DNA of 55,162 nucleotides from UBA1672 sp964587815 (GTDB lineage: Bacteria; Pseudomonadota; Alphaproteobacteria; Micavibrionales; Micavibrionaceae), in NCBI GenBank assembly GCA_964587815.1, contig CAZPMH010000014.1, positions 1 through 55,162 of the forward strand. Direction: 5' to 3'. Below the pieces are notes generated by a model. The model did not search any database. It worked only from the letters and a program-made list of their open reading frames with translations, and was not told where the DNA came from. The stretch's first letter is position 1. The number at the start of each line of letters is the position of its first letter. This document shows, in pieces, positions 26,462-33,711 of this stretch. The position numbers and the translations under genes are program-made.

Positions 26462-27058
26462 ATGAGTTTCAAATTCTCAGATTTACTGCACAAAATGTTT
26501 GGCAACAAAGCCGATGGCGACCAAGCCGAACAAAATGATGCGGTTGTTGAGATGGATCGTAAAGCACTAACAATTGCGGTTATAAAAGACTTCGAAACCA
26601 AAAAACGCACAGGTGATGCCATCGCAGGAATGTGGGATAATATCGCCGATCTCCTTGTCGAAGGATTAGGCCCCGAAGATGAAATGGATGATAGAGAAGC
26701 AGAATATGTCGAAACCGTTCGTTCCGTCGCGCAAATCATCCGCGACACCAACACCTTCTCAGATACAGTCAGCATTCCACAAAGCCATATCGATACTCTC
26801 TATGCAGGACGCGATCTGGTCTACGACGCCAAAAACGCAATCGCGGCAACTGCGGCGGAGTTACCTGATGGCGCAAAGGGCGACTTTTTCATTGGTGAAG
26901 ACGAAATGGGAGAAGAGCAATTGTATTTCCCAAGATCGGAATTCGAAAAAGCCATCGACGCGAAGGAAATAAAATTATCAGAATTTGCATTTAAACTGAA
27001 CGACACACTCGGGCCACATGCCTCGCCCGGCGTAGAACCCGGTCGATTAGATCTTTAA
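26462..27058 (+). CDS. Hypothetical acidic cytoplasmic protein
   Basis: 198 aa, not recognised. Soluble, helical in the middle, strongly acidic, no signal peptide or membrane segment. The frame continues upstream to TTG 26444, but the ATG at 26462 fits the gene better. It is convergent with the 153-aa gene at 27079, with 20 bases between the stops. Confidence 0.6.
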   Translation: MSFKFSDLLHKMFGNKADGDQAEQNDAVVEMDRKALTIAVIKDFETKKRTGDAIAGMWDNIADLLVEGLGPEDEMDDREAEYVETVRSVAQIIRDTNTFSDTVSIPQSHIDTLYAGRDLVYDAKNAIAATAAELPDGAKGDFFIGEDEMGEEQLYFPRSEFEKAIDAKEIKLSEFAFKLNDTLGPHASPGVEPGRLDL

Positions 27059-27078
27059 GACATCGGTCATCTCGGATA

Positions 27079-27540
27079 TTAAATCTTCATCGTCATCGCA
27101 GGAGAACTCTCACCCGGCGCCGGCGCAACTTCAGGCTCGGCAGAGGAAAGAACCATGCAATTATGCTCGGTCATCTCTGCGTTTTCATCTTGTATACGCT
27201 CATGATTTGCTTCAACAAACTGACCAAGATCACTTGCATCAAATCCCTGAAATTCTCCAAGCGGCCCCGGCACACTTCCCGTCCAACTCGTGCCGCTATA
27301 TTGATTATCAAATAACTTCATCGCACCGGTTGCATAAGCATTGACACCATCAACTTCGATTTCACTCAAATCAAGGCATTTATCCGCCAGATAAACAGGC
27401 GTTCCGTTCAGCGTACCGATAAGCTGATGATCGCCCTCAGGCAAAGAGCTCGCATCAACATCCGCAAACTCGTAATAGGCGGAATTCGGAGGTCTGTCCA
27501 AATACTCTTCATTTAAATCTAAAAGAATGGCTCGATCCAT
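27079..27540 (-). CDS. Hypothetical acidic protein
   Basis: 153 aa, not recognised. No signal peptide. Residues 30-80 look beta-rich (GTLNGTPVYLADKCLDL); the tail is Pro/Glu/Ala-rich (AEPEVAPAPGESSP). Like the convergent 198-aa gene, it is acidic and of unknown role. Confidence 0.5.
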   Translation of the reverse strand: MDRAILLDLNEEYLDRPPNSAYYEFADVDASSLPEGDHQLIGTLNGTPVYLADKCLDLSEIEVDGVNAYATGAMKLFDNQYSGTSWTGSVPGPLGEFQGFDASDLGQFVEANHERIQDENAEMTEHNCMVLSSAEPEVAPAPGESSPAMTMKI

Positions 27541-27653
27541 TACATCACCCGTTTTTATTTAATTGTTTCCATAATTTAACATTATGACCTTAAAAAAGTC
27601 AATAAATCATAAACATAAAGCCGTCAACAGCTCGCTTAACACAAGACAAAAAA

Positions 27654-27685
27654 TACAAAAAAAGGGAAGCACTTGGCTTCCCTTT
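27654..27685 (-). terminator. Terminator of the cold-shock transcript
   Basis: Perfect 10-bp stem (AAAGGGAAGC / GCTTCCCTTT) with a 5-base loop, followed on the minus strand by seven T residues. It lies just after the 48-aa frame downstream of the cold-shock gene, so both would be on one short transcript. The rest of the 307-base gap (27541-27653) holds nothing I can identify. Confidence 0.85.
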
Positions 27686-27696
27686 ATGAATTTTTC

Positions 27697-27843
27697 TTAT
27701 GACGTGCCCCATAAGGCTAATATTTTACGCCCATCTGTTTCACGTGTCGTCCCTTTATTGTCGGGCTTTTCAGGTCTTTGATCCGGCTTGCCGTAATCAC
27801 CTGCCTGAATTGGCTTTCGTTTGTTATTTAAATGAGTAATCAT
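27697..27843 (-). CDS. Small 48-aa protein co-transcribed with the cold-shock gene
   Basis: A 48-codon frame (start MITHLNNKRKPIQAGDYG, end ILALWGTS) begins 4 bases after the cold-shock stop and ends 12 bases before a strong terminator. The product is basic, Pro/Lys/Asp-rich and probably disordered. The ribosome site is weak (AAGAAAG), as expected for a coupled downstream frame. Position between csp and terminator is the main evidence; no family recognised. Confidence 0.4.
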   Translation of the reverse strand: MITHLNNKRKPIQAGDYGKPDQRPEKPDNKGTTRETDGRKILALWGTS

Positions 27844-27847
27844 ATAT

Positions 27848-28054
27848 CTATGCTGCTTTCTTTAAATTATGAGCAGAATCTTTTCCGCGATCATGCTGAA
27901 TTTCATATTCAATTTTTTCACCTTCGCTTATAGAGCGAAGCCCTGCTTTTTCTACCGCAGAGATGTGTACAAACACATCATTACCGCCGTCTGTGGGCTG
28001 TATGAAACCAAAACCTTTATTGGAGTTAAACCATTTTACTGTACCTGTTGCCAT
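27848..28054 (-). CDS. Cold-shock protein (CspA family)
   Basis: 68-aa single-domain RNA/ssDNA-binding OB-fold protein. RNP1 (KGFGFIQP) and RNP2 (VFVHISAV) are intact, and the start MATGTVKWFNSNKGFGFI is typical. It acts as an RNA chaperone. AAGGA is 8 bases before the ATG, and a perfect 11-bp hairpin in the leader lies about 30-55 bases upstream of the start, suggesting RNA-level control. Confidence 0.95.
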   Translation of the reverse strand: MATGTVKWFNSNKGFGFIQPTDGGNDVFVHISAVEKAGLRSISEGEKIEYEIQHDRGKDSAHNLKKAA

Positions 28055-28082
28055 TATATTTTCCTTTTTAGCAATTCAGTTG

Positions 28083-28109
28083 ATCTCAAACACACCATGT
28101 GTTTGAGAT
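28083..28109 (-). promoter_or_regulatory. Perfect hairpin in the cold-shock leader
   Basis: Perfect 11-bp stem (ATCTCAAACAC / GTGTTTGAGAT) with a 5-base loop, in the presumed 5' untranslated region of the cold-shock gene. No T-run follows on the minus strand, so it is not a plain terminator. A temperature-sensitive or processing structure is possible. Confidence 0.45.
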
Positions 28110-28438
28110 ATTGTATTTGAACAGCCCAACCCCAATTGGGAGAGCTTAAACGTCATTCAAACAGATTTCTAAAAAAGGGGAATATTGTGTTTACTACAGG
28201 CTTTATGATCTAAAGCGGTAGATATTTTTCTTTTATAAATTCTTATTATCGTATCGTATTTTCAAACTATAAGCACAGTGCACAGGTTTCACGCTCTATG
28301 TCAAACTAATTCTCTTATGTTCGTTCTGGGGCAAGAAAACACATTGCAATAACAAAACCAATTATTAGCCATAGCAGAAACGCAGAGCATTAACCTGATT
28401 GTGACCTATGAGGGCAAGGTTGATTATCAAAAATTGGC
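28110..28438. other. AT-rich gap between csp leader and repeat copy A
   Basis: No plausible gene on either strand. It must contain the csp promoter (leftward) and probably sequence leading to the 28632 gene. I could not single out convincing promoter boxes. Confidence 0.4.
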
Positions 28439-28530
28439 ACTAAAATTAGCGTTTTCGAAAGCGTTGCCATATGTGCGAAATGAAGATTTTCGAACTCCCG
28501 CGAAAACTGGTACAAGCCCACGCCTAAGAT
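28439..28530. repeat. 92-bp direct repeat, copy A
   Basis: Matches 29934-30025 at 82 of 92 positions by direct comparison, in the same orientation. The best-conserved parts are GTTGCCATATGTGCGAAATG and the segment containing ACTCCCGC...CTGGTACAAGCCC. It ends 101 bases before the gene at 28632. The ACTCCCGCGAAAACTGG core is reminiscent of dispersed proteobacterial palindromic repeats with a CCCGCGAAAGCGGG core. Confidence 0.85.
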
Positions 28531-28631
28531 GTAAAACAGTAATATCCGACTTACAAAGCAGTTTTCTTGACACTTATTTGCCTCAAAAGCTAATATGGGA
28601 ATAAGAATTAACGAAATAAAAGGGTTGGTAT

Positions 28632-29912
28632 ATGGAGTTGAATGACGCGTTTGAATCAACGCAGCCTGAGCAATATGGCATACCTTCGTCAATACCAAGG
28701 CTTCTTCCTCCGTTTGATACCCTCGACTTTGATGATATTCAGCAATCTGATCCTGAAGCTGCAGCTATATTACTAAGCGCAACACAAACTGTTGACGCCA
28801 TTCTTAAACACAGACAATATCTTGACGACGATGGTCGTTATGATCAACCACTTTACATCGTTGCAGGGGAGCGACACGATAAGCCGGGCCACAACATCCA
28901 CCATATGTTGGTTATCAGTATACTACAGGAAACAGGACGAAAACTCGTCTGCGGCATTGAAAACGAAGAAAGCAAAGTTCACGAACACATTGAAGCAAGA
29001 CTTGGCGTAAAAACAGACAACGCACTCTACAGACGGAATTTTAATTGGGAAGATAATAAAGATAACCTGGCGCTCAGATGGTCTTTTGAGAACATGGTTT
29101 CGCGTTCATCACCCTATTCAAACAAAGTTTTACAAAACCACCTTCTGCAGTCAGGTGTTCCGACTCGCTTGACTGATGCAACAACGAAAAGCACGATATC
29201 TGCAGAAGAATTTACAAAAATTGAGGACGTTAATGCGCACCTTATACTTGACCCTAACGACCCTAAAGTTGCGGAAAGTATGGCCGCACTTCATCACCCG
29301 ATACAGGTTCCTGTCGGCGGGCTTAGCAGGACCGGAGTGCACATCAGAAACCACTACAGCGCGCAGAGACTTATGGAACATGCGGAGCAGCATGATGCTC
29401 ATTTTGCATTGAATATAAGTGGCAACGGGCACGTTGTAGAGGATGGGATAATTTTCCTGGAATATACCGACGGGCCTACCTTCGTAGACAGCTTGCATAA
29501 TGATGATCAAGCAGCAATCGGGATTATTCTTTCTGATGAAAGACCTTCTCCACCAACGATTAGCGTTTCGGATGACTGGCGCACTACCGTATTAAAAGGA
29601 ATATTGGCACAAAATGAATATTTGTACACACAAGGAACGGTTTCGGATTACACATACGCTCCGAACACTAAATCTATCAAGCAGGTATCGCAATCTGAGG
29701 AAAAGGACTGGGTTGATGCGCGGCTTGAAAGCTTGGGTCTGGGCGATTTGGAAATTGATGATCTGGAGTGGGCCATGGCTGACGCCGAGAAAACTGCCGA
29801 TAACATTGTCATCAATAAAATTATTGTTCCGATGCGTGTAGAAGCCGCGACAAGAAATATTCCCTACGAAAGTTTGGGTCTGCAGTACAGGCATGACGCA
29901 CATGAGCTTTAG
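28632..29912 (+). CDS. Unknown protein with two GxxH motifs (TraB/TIKI/ChaN-like?)
   Basis: 426 aa, not recognised with confidence. No signal peptide or membrane helix. Residues about 74-110 read IVAGERH...then CGIENEE; later comes NISGNGHVVEDG at about 275. Two GxxH motifs plus an acidic motif after a strand are a signature of the TraB/TIKI/ChaN hydrolase superfamily, so a metal-dependent hydrolase is possible. The C-terminal third is acidic and helical. AAAGGG lies 8 bases before the ATG. The gene is bracketed by 92-bp direct repeats, as though acquired or duplicated as a unit. Confidence 0.6.
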   Translation: MELNDAFESTQPEQYGIPSSIPRLLPPFDTLDFDDIQQSDPEAAAILLSATQTVDAILKHRQYLDDDGRYDQPLYIVAGERHDKPGHNIHHMLVISILQETGRKLVCGIENEESKVHEHIEARLGVKTDNALYRRNFNWEDNKDNLALRWSFENMVSRSSPYSNKVLQNHLLQSGVPTRLTDATTKSTISAEEFTKIEDVNAHLILDPNDPKVAESMAALHHPIQVPVGGLSRTGVHIRNHYSAQRLMEHAEQHDAHFALNISGNGHVVEDGIIFLEYTDGPTFVDSLHNDDQAAIGIILSDERPSPPTISVSDDWRTTVLKGILAQNEYLYTQGTVSDYTYAPNTKSIKQVSQSEEKDWVDARLESLGLGDLEIDDLEWAMADAEKTADNIVINKIIVPMRVEAATRNIPYESLGLQYRHDAHEL

Positions 29913-29933
29913 GCTCAAGGAAGCAAAGTTGAT

Positions 29934-30025
29934 ACTAAAATTGGCATTTTCGGATGTGTTGCCATATGTGCGAAATGAGGGGTTTCGAACTCCCGCAAAA
30001 GCTGGTACAAGCCCACGCCTAAGAT
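29934..30025. repeat. 92-bp direct repeat, copy B
   Basis: Second copy of the repeat at 28439-28530 (82/92 identical), starting 21 bases after the stop of the 426-aa gene. Spacing between copies is 1495 bases. The reading frames that cross it are not gene-like. Confidence 0.85.
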
Positions 30026-30079
30026 ATGAACGCTTTAAGGCCAAACAGGCTCATCGTTATCGCCCCCCCCAATTCATGA

Positions 30080-30583
30080 CTATCTATACTTATAAAAAGA
30101 TCCTGCCGCTCTTCTAACCTCACTATCTTTCAAATTAGGAAATCTGTAAACTAATTCCCGTAGTACGCTATTCCCAGTTTTAGGGCCGAGGTGTTTCATG
30201 AAAAGCAAGTTCATTGAACATTTTTGGAAACGATAAACACCATCATCATCACTATTCGCAAAAACGATAACTTTTTCACCGCCTTTAAGTGATTCAAAAG
30301 CCACTGTTGCACCAGTAAGTTTACTATTGATATAATAGATTTTTACGGTATCTCCAGACTGCCCCTTTAGCAATTCGTCGACTTCAAATTTTGTAAAATA
30401 GTTATATCTTCCAAAAAAGTAACCTAAATAGTGTGGATGACTCCCAACAGCCCTACCTATAAATATTAAATCTGCTTGATTAACCGCTTGTGCGGCATGA
30501 TCGGACAGCTCCATAGTAGGGCAAGCTTTGGTTTCTGAACTAAAGAAAAAGATAGCACTTAGAAGCAACAGAACTTTTTTCAT
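30080..30583 (-). CDS. Exported netrin/TIMP-like small protein
   Basis: 167 aa. Sec signal peptide (MKKVLLLLSAIFFFSS...) with Cys 21 as about the first mature residue. The mature part has the netrin-like (NTR/TIMP) pattern: an N-terminal Cys, then ADLIFIGRAVG, FEVDELLKGQSGDTVKIYY, and GEKVIVFAN followed by a second Cys in QKCSM, which could form a disulfide. Such bacterial proteins are secreted and of unknown function. It is transcribed alone, leftward into the repeat region. Confidence 0.65.
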   Translation of the reverse strand: MKKVLLLLSAIFFFSSETKACPTMELSDHAAQAVNQADLIFIGRAVGSHPHYLGYFFGRYNYFTKFEVDELLKGQSGDTVKIYYINSKLTGATVAFESLKGGEKVIVFANSDDDGVYRFQKCSMNLLFMKHLGPKTGNSVLRELVYRFPNLKDSEVRRAAGSFYKYR

Positions 30584-30661
30584 ATCTGATATGTACCACT
30601 TGCGAGCATCAGTTACAATATTAAAGCCCTGAAATTAAAGGTATATTTATTATAAAAATAG

Positions 30662-30736
30662 TGGTGCCACGAGAGAGAATTGAACTCTCGGCCTCGTCAT
30701 TACCAATGACGCGCTCTACCACTGAGCTACCGCGGC
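30662..30736 (-). tRNA. tRNA-Thr (GGT)
   Basis: 75-base cloverleaf on the minus strand: acceptor GCCGCGG pairing with TCGTGGC (G-U pairs), D-arm GCTCAGTGGTAGAGC, anticodon stem CGTCA/TGACG around TTGGTAA (anticodon GGT), T-arm with GTTCAAT, and encoded CCA. Confidence 0.95.
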
Positions 30737-30814
30737 AAAAATAGTATGCGGCGAAAAATACACGATTGCGCGGGCAATGTCACGCCCTTTTAAAACGTGC
30801 ATAAAATCAAAATG

Positions 30815-31360
30815 CTACTCTTCTTGCTTGCCCTGAATTGTACCGCGCATCATCTTTTTGTGATGTTTAGCAATAATCTTCCGATCCTCAGGCGAGAGCT
30901 GAACCATTGCCCGCATAACCGCACGCCGAACAAGACGCTTCATTTCCCCCTGTTTGCGCTCCATCTCGCGCATCGCCTCCATATATTTCTCTTCCGTGAA
31001 ATCTTCACTCGCGCTCAAATCGCTCAAGGATTGCCGCGCCGCTGTTAATTCCTGCCGCAAATCCTGCGCTTCTGCCATGACGGGCGAAAAGCTCTCCTTA
31101 ACAATCTCGCGCCCTTCTGGAGTCAACATCTGCGACACCTCCGCGAAACCCTTCACGCGCTTGATGCGCTCTTTCCTGCTTTCCGCGCTATGGTCAGGGG
31201 CATCACCATCAACCTGCAAAGACAACATATCTGCCTGCAAATGCTCAATCGCACGTTTTTGCCCGAAAACATAGCTCAACATAAAAACATTCAAACCCAG
31301 CGACAAAATAAGGCCAAGCAGCAGAACAATTTGCAAACGGTCTTTTTTTAAGGCTTTCAT
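30815..31360 (-). CDS. Periplasmic metal-sensor-like protein (CnrX/Spy-type)
   Basis: 181 aa with an N-terminal membrane anchor (about 10-32) and a helical periplasmic domain. Segments such as LTPEGREIVKESF and LSPEDRKIIAKHHKKMM match the Metal_resist / CpxP-Spy helical-hairpin family. The last segment has His-x3-Met pairs (H166/M170, H167/M171), like the metal site of CnrX. It is the third gene after an ECF sigma factor and a one-TM protein, the same set and similar sizes as CnrH-CnrY-CnrX. Metal or envelope-stress sensing is inferred. Confidence 0.7.
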   Translation of the reverse strand: MKALKKDRLQIVLLLGLILSLGLNVFMLSYVFGQKRAIEHLQADMLSLQVDGDAPDHSAESRKERIKRVKGFAEVSQMLTPEGREIVKESFSPVMAEAQDLRQELTAARQSLSDLSASEDFTEEKYMEAMREMERKQGEMKRLVRRAVMRAMVQLSPEDRKIIAKHHKKMMRGTIQGKQEE

Positions 31361-31397
31361 CTTCTTCTTTCTCTTCTTTTTTAATCTGCCCGAAACG

Positions 31398-31691
31398 CTA
31401 CAGGACAGTATCTCCGTCCAATGTTAAAAATATCTGTTCTATCGCCTGCACACTTATGGTCGCTTCTTGAATCTGCGCGGCATTTTCAACACCCGACAAA
31501 AACCCGGCCAAACCGAACAGCATAAACAAAATCATGATCGAAAATCGATAAATCGGGCGTTGAAGAATAACAACAACCGCCGGCGCCGTAATCGAGGCCA
31601 CCATTTTATCGATCAACGCCTCATCCATCTGATAAGGCTGCCCGTAAACATCCTTAATCATGTGATCGAGGTTCTTGTTATCTTCTGTCAT
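31398..31691 (-). CDS. Putative one-TM anti-sigma factor
   Basis: 97 aa. A cytoplasmic N-terminal half without a zinc motif, one transmembrane helix at about 50-67, and a short periplasmic tail. Size and topology match CnrY-type anti-sigma factors. Its start overlaps the sigma factor stop by 4 bases, and the sensor-like gene follows after 37 bases. Anti-sigma activity is inferred from position and topology only. Confidence 0.6.
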   Translation of the reverse strand: MTEDNKNLDHMIKDVYGQPYQMDEALIDKMVASITAPAVVVILQRPIYRFSIMILFMLFGLAGFLSGVENAAQIQEATISVQAIEQIFLTLDGDTVL

Positions 31692-32260
31692 ATCGTTCCC
31701 TTCACCTTCTCCAATATTCCCGACATTTTCGCCTTAGCGCGGCTTAACAAGGATTCAAACGCTTTTTCAGACACCCCCAAAATAACAGCCGCCTCCTTTT
31801 GCGAATGCTCCTCCGCATATCGTAGCAACAGAGCAGATCGCTGACGCTCAGGCAAATCCGCCATCGCCATATTCAAAACATCGCGCGCCTGAGCGTTATG
31901 CATAGCCTCTTCAGGGCCTCGCCCGTCTTGCGCCGCAAGCGCGACATCATCAATATCAACCATCACGCCCTTGCGCCCCCGCATAATGTTCAAACACCCC
32001 CGATGCGCAATGGTATACATCCAGGTTTTAACCAACGCATCAGGCCGCCACGTAGACGCATTTTGCCAAACCTGCATAAACGTGAACTGCACAACATCTT
32101 CCGCCTGATCAAAATCATTCAATACATGCCCCGAATATCGCATCAGCGCGCCCCCATGCTTGATCATCAGCGCACGCAACGCGTCCTCATCCCCCTTGGC
32201 GATTTTCGACATCAACGCCTGATCTTCATAATCCTCTATGTCTTTGCGTACTTCATCCAT
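31688..32260 (-). CDS. ECF-family RNA polymerase sigma factor
   Basis: 190 aa. Region 2 (about 28-95) has the DQAEDVVQFTFMQVWQNA core-binding segment and WMYTIAHRGCLNIMRG. Region 4 (about 130-185) has LPERQRSALLLRYAEEHSQKEAA and the recognition helix. Lengths match ECF factors. It opens a three-gene leftward operon with a one-TM protein and a periplasmic sensor-like protein. The terminator of the upstream repeat-protein gene ends 27 bases before it. Confidence 0.9.
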   Translation of the reverse strand: MDEVRKDIEDYEDQALMSKIAKGDEDALRALMIKHGGALMRYSGHVLNDFDQAEDVVQFTFMQVWQNASTWRPDALVKTWMYTIAHRGCLNIMRGRKGVMVDIDDVALAAQDGRGPEEAMHNAQARDVLNMAMADLPERQRSALLLRYAEEHSQKEAAVILGVSEKAFESLLSRAKAKMSGILEKVKGTI

Positions 32261-32286
32261 AAAGGATTCGATCCCTCAAATATCTC

Positions 32287-32330
32287 AAAAAAAATTAAAC
32301 ACCTTACGCAAGAGGTCGCGCAAGGTGCTT
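32287..32330 (-). terminator. Terminator after the repeat-protein gene
   Basis: 13-bp stem with two G-U pairs and an 8-base loop, followed on the minus strand by AATTTTTTTT, 11 bases after the stop at 32341. It separates the repeat protein from the sigma operon, so the latter needs its own promoter in the last 26 bases or within the hairpin region. Confidence 0.85.
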
Positions 32331-32340
32331 AATAGAAAAT

Positions 32341-32802
32341 TTAGCGGTTATTCTTATATTTGCCCTTCCATTTTCCTTTACCTTGGCCTTTAAATTTTTT
32401 GCGCTTCTCCATCCAAGACTTCACACGCGCTTTTTTCTCTTCTTCTGACAGAGACTCAAATTCTTTGCGGCGCTCATCCATCTTGGCCTTTTCTTCATCT
32501 GAGGCGTTTTCATATCTTTCATTCCAGCGCTCTTCAAAATTTGCACGCAACTTCTCGCGCTTTTCTTCATCGGACAGTCCTTCAAACTCCTTACGGCGTT
32601 CATCCATCTTGGCCTTTTCCTCATCTGACGCATTTTCGTAACGCTCATTCCAACGCTCTTCGAAATGCGCACGCGCCTTCTCGCGCTGCTCATCTGTCAA
32701 TTCACGCTCAGCGGCAGGCGCATCTTCAGCAAACGTAACCGTGGGCAACGCCGTACCAGCGATAAAAACAGCCAAAGCCATGTAATAATGTCTAAATTTC
32801 AT
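32341..32802 (-). CDS. Exported charged repeat protein (Spy/CpxP-like?)
   Basis: 153 aa. Sec signal peptide (MKFRHYYMALAVFIAG..., cleavage near TFAED). The mature part is almost entirely Glu/Lys/Arg, helical, and contains two 42-residue repeats (FEERWNERYENASDEEKAKM...), then a basic tail rich in Lys and Gly. The LTDEQREKARAHF segment recalls the L-T-x-x-Q motif of Spy/CpxP chaperones. AAGGAA is 8 bases before ATG 32802; the frame extends further upstream but that part lacks support. It adjoins the sensor/sigma operon and may be its target or chaperone, as an inference. Confidence 0.7.
   Translation of the reverse strand: MKFRHYYMALAVFIAGTALPTVTFAEDAPAAERELTDEQREKARAHFEERWNERYENASDEEKAKMDERRKEFEGLSDEEKREKLRANFEERWNERYENASDEEKAKMDERRKEFESLSEEEKKARVKSWMEKRKKFKGQGKGKWKGKYKNNR
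32413..32664 (-). repeat. Two tandem 126-bp coding repeats
   Basis: Units 32539-32664 and 32413-32538. Over the first 28 codons the proteins are identical, while 13 codons (14 bases) differ, all synonymously. The last third of each unit has diverged in protein too. The pattern shows an old duplication kept under protein-level selection. Confidence 0.9.
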
Positions 32803-32975
32803 AATCAAAATTCCTTCTTTTTGTGTTTGATCTACCCCGTTAAACACAGCCCCGCCGAAAATCCTTCGAAATTTTCTCAAATTAATTTTGCGCGCCTCTG
32901 CCATTGCCCACAAAGATTTCATTGCAGAATGAAAATTTTATTTACCGCGCATCGCATTTATTGCAGTGTATGAAT

Positions 32976-33137
32976 ATGACAAAAAACGGAAAGCAAGATC
33001 GTTTGGACAAACGCGCAGCAGCCCTGCGTGATAATCTGAAACGCCGAAAATTAAAAGCCAAAGCTGATAAGGCCGAAAAACCTGAGAGTAACAAAAATAA
33101 AGAGAGTAATGATGGCACATCCGAAACCACAAAATGA
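32976..33137 (+). CDS. Small basic protein upstream of dcd/murA
   Basis: 53 aa, MTKNGKQDRLDKRAAALRDN then KRRKLKAKADKAEK. The QDRLxxxLRxNLKRRK pattern is that of a small conserved basic protein found near murA in alphaproteobacteria. No strong ribosome site; ATG 32970 is an alternative start. Its last 29 bases overlap the dcd start. Confidence 0.55.
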   Translation: MTKNGKQDRLDKRAAALRDNLKRRKLKAKADKAEKPESNKNKESNDGTSETTK

Positions 33138-33711
33138 AAACGCTTTAGCCATGAGCCCCGGCATTCTGGCTGACCATCAAATCAGGCATCTGGCACAAAA
33201 CGAAGGCATGATTGAGCCGTTCGTCGAAAAACAAAAGCGTGACGGCGCCATTTCCTACGGACTTTCATCCTACGGCTACGATGCACGATGTTCCGAAGAC
33301 TTCAAGATTTTCACCAATGTCGACAACGCTATGGTCGATCCAAAAAACTTTTCAAATCAGAGTTTTGTTGACAGAAAGAGCGATATTTGTGTAATACCAC
33401 CAAACAGCTTTGTGCTGACCCATACGGTTGAATATTTCCGAATTCCAAAAGATGTTCTGGTTATCTGCCTCGGGAAAAGCACATATGCGCGGTGCGGCCT
33501 TATTGTAAACGTCACACCGTTAGAGCCGGGATGGGAAGGTCATGTGACCTTGGAGATTTCCAACACAACCCCCCTTCCGGCGCGTGTTTACGCCAATGAA
33601 GGCATTGCACAGTTTTTATTTTTTAAAGGGAGTGACGTCTGTGAAACGAGCTACGCCGACCGAAGCGGAAAATACATGGGACAACGTGGAGTCACACTTC
33701 CCCGACTTTAA
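33109..33711 (+). CDS. dcd: dCTP deaminase
   Basis: 200 aa, deaminates dCTP to dUTP for thymidylate synthesis. Signature motifs are all present: SSYGYDARC, PPNSFVLTHTVEYF, GKSTYARCGL, EPGWEGHVTLE (catalytic Glu), SNTTPLPARVYANEGIAQ and YADRSGKYMGQRGVTLP. Start at the ATG overlapping the small basic gene; a second ATG is adjacent. Its 3' end overlaps the 5' end of murA by about 70 bases. Confidence 0.95.
   Translation: MMAHPKPQNENALAMSPGILADHQIRHLAQNEGMIEPFVEKQKRDGAISYGLSSYGYDARCSEDFKIFTNVDNAMVDPKNFSNQSFVDRKSDICVIPPNSFVLTHTVEYFRIPKDVLVICLGKSTYARCGLIVNVTPLEPGWEGHVTLEISNTTPLPARVYANEGIAQFLFFKGSDVCETSYADRSGKYMGQRGVTLPRL

Noticed and set aside
29592..30044. Minus-strand frame covering repeat copy B and the end of the 426-aa gene
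   Set aside because: It is antisense to a better-supported gene, and its upstream part simply translates the repeat; similar spurious peptides arise at repeat copy A.
32413..32664. CRISPR-like repeat array
   Set aside because: There are only two 126-bp units, they are protein-coding and have no spacers.
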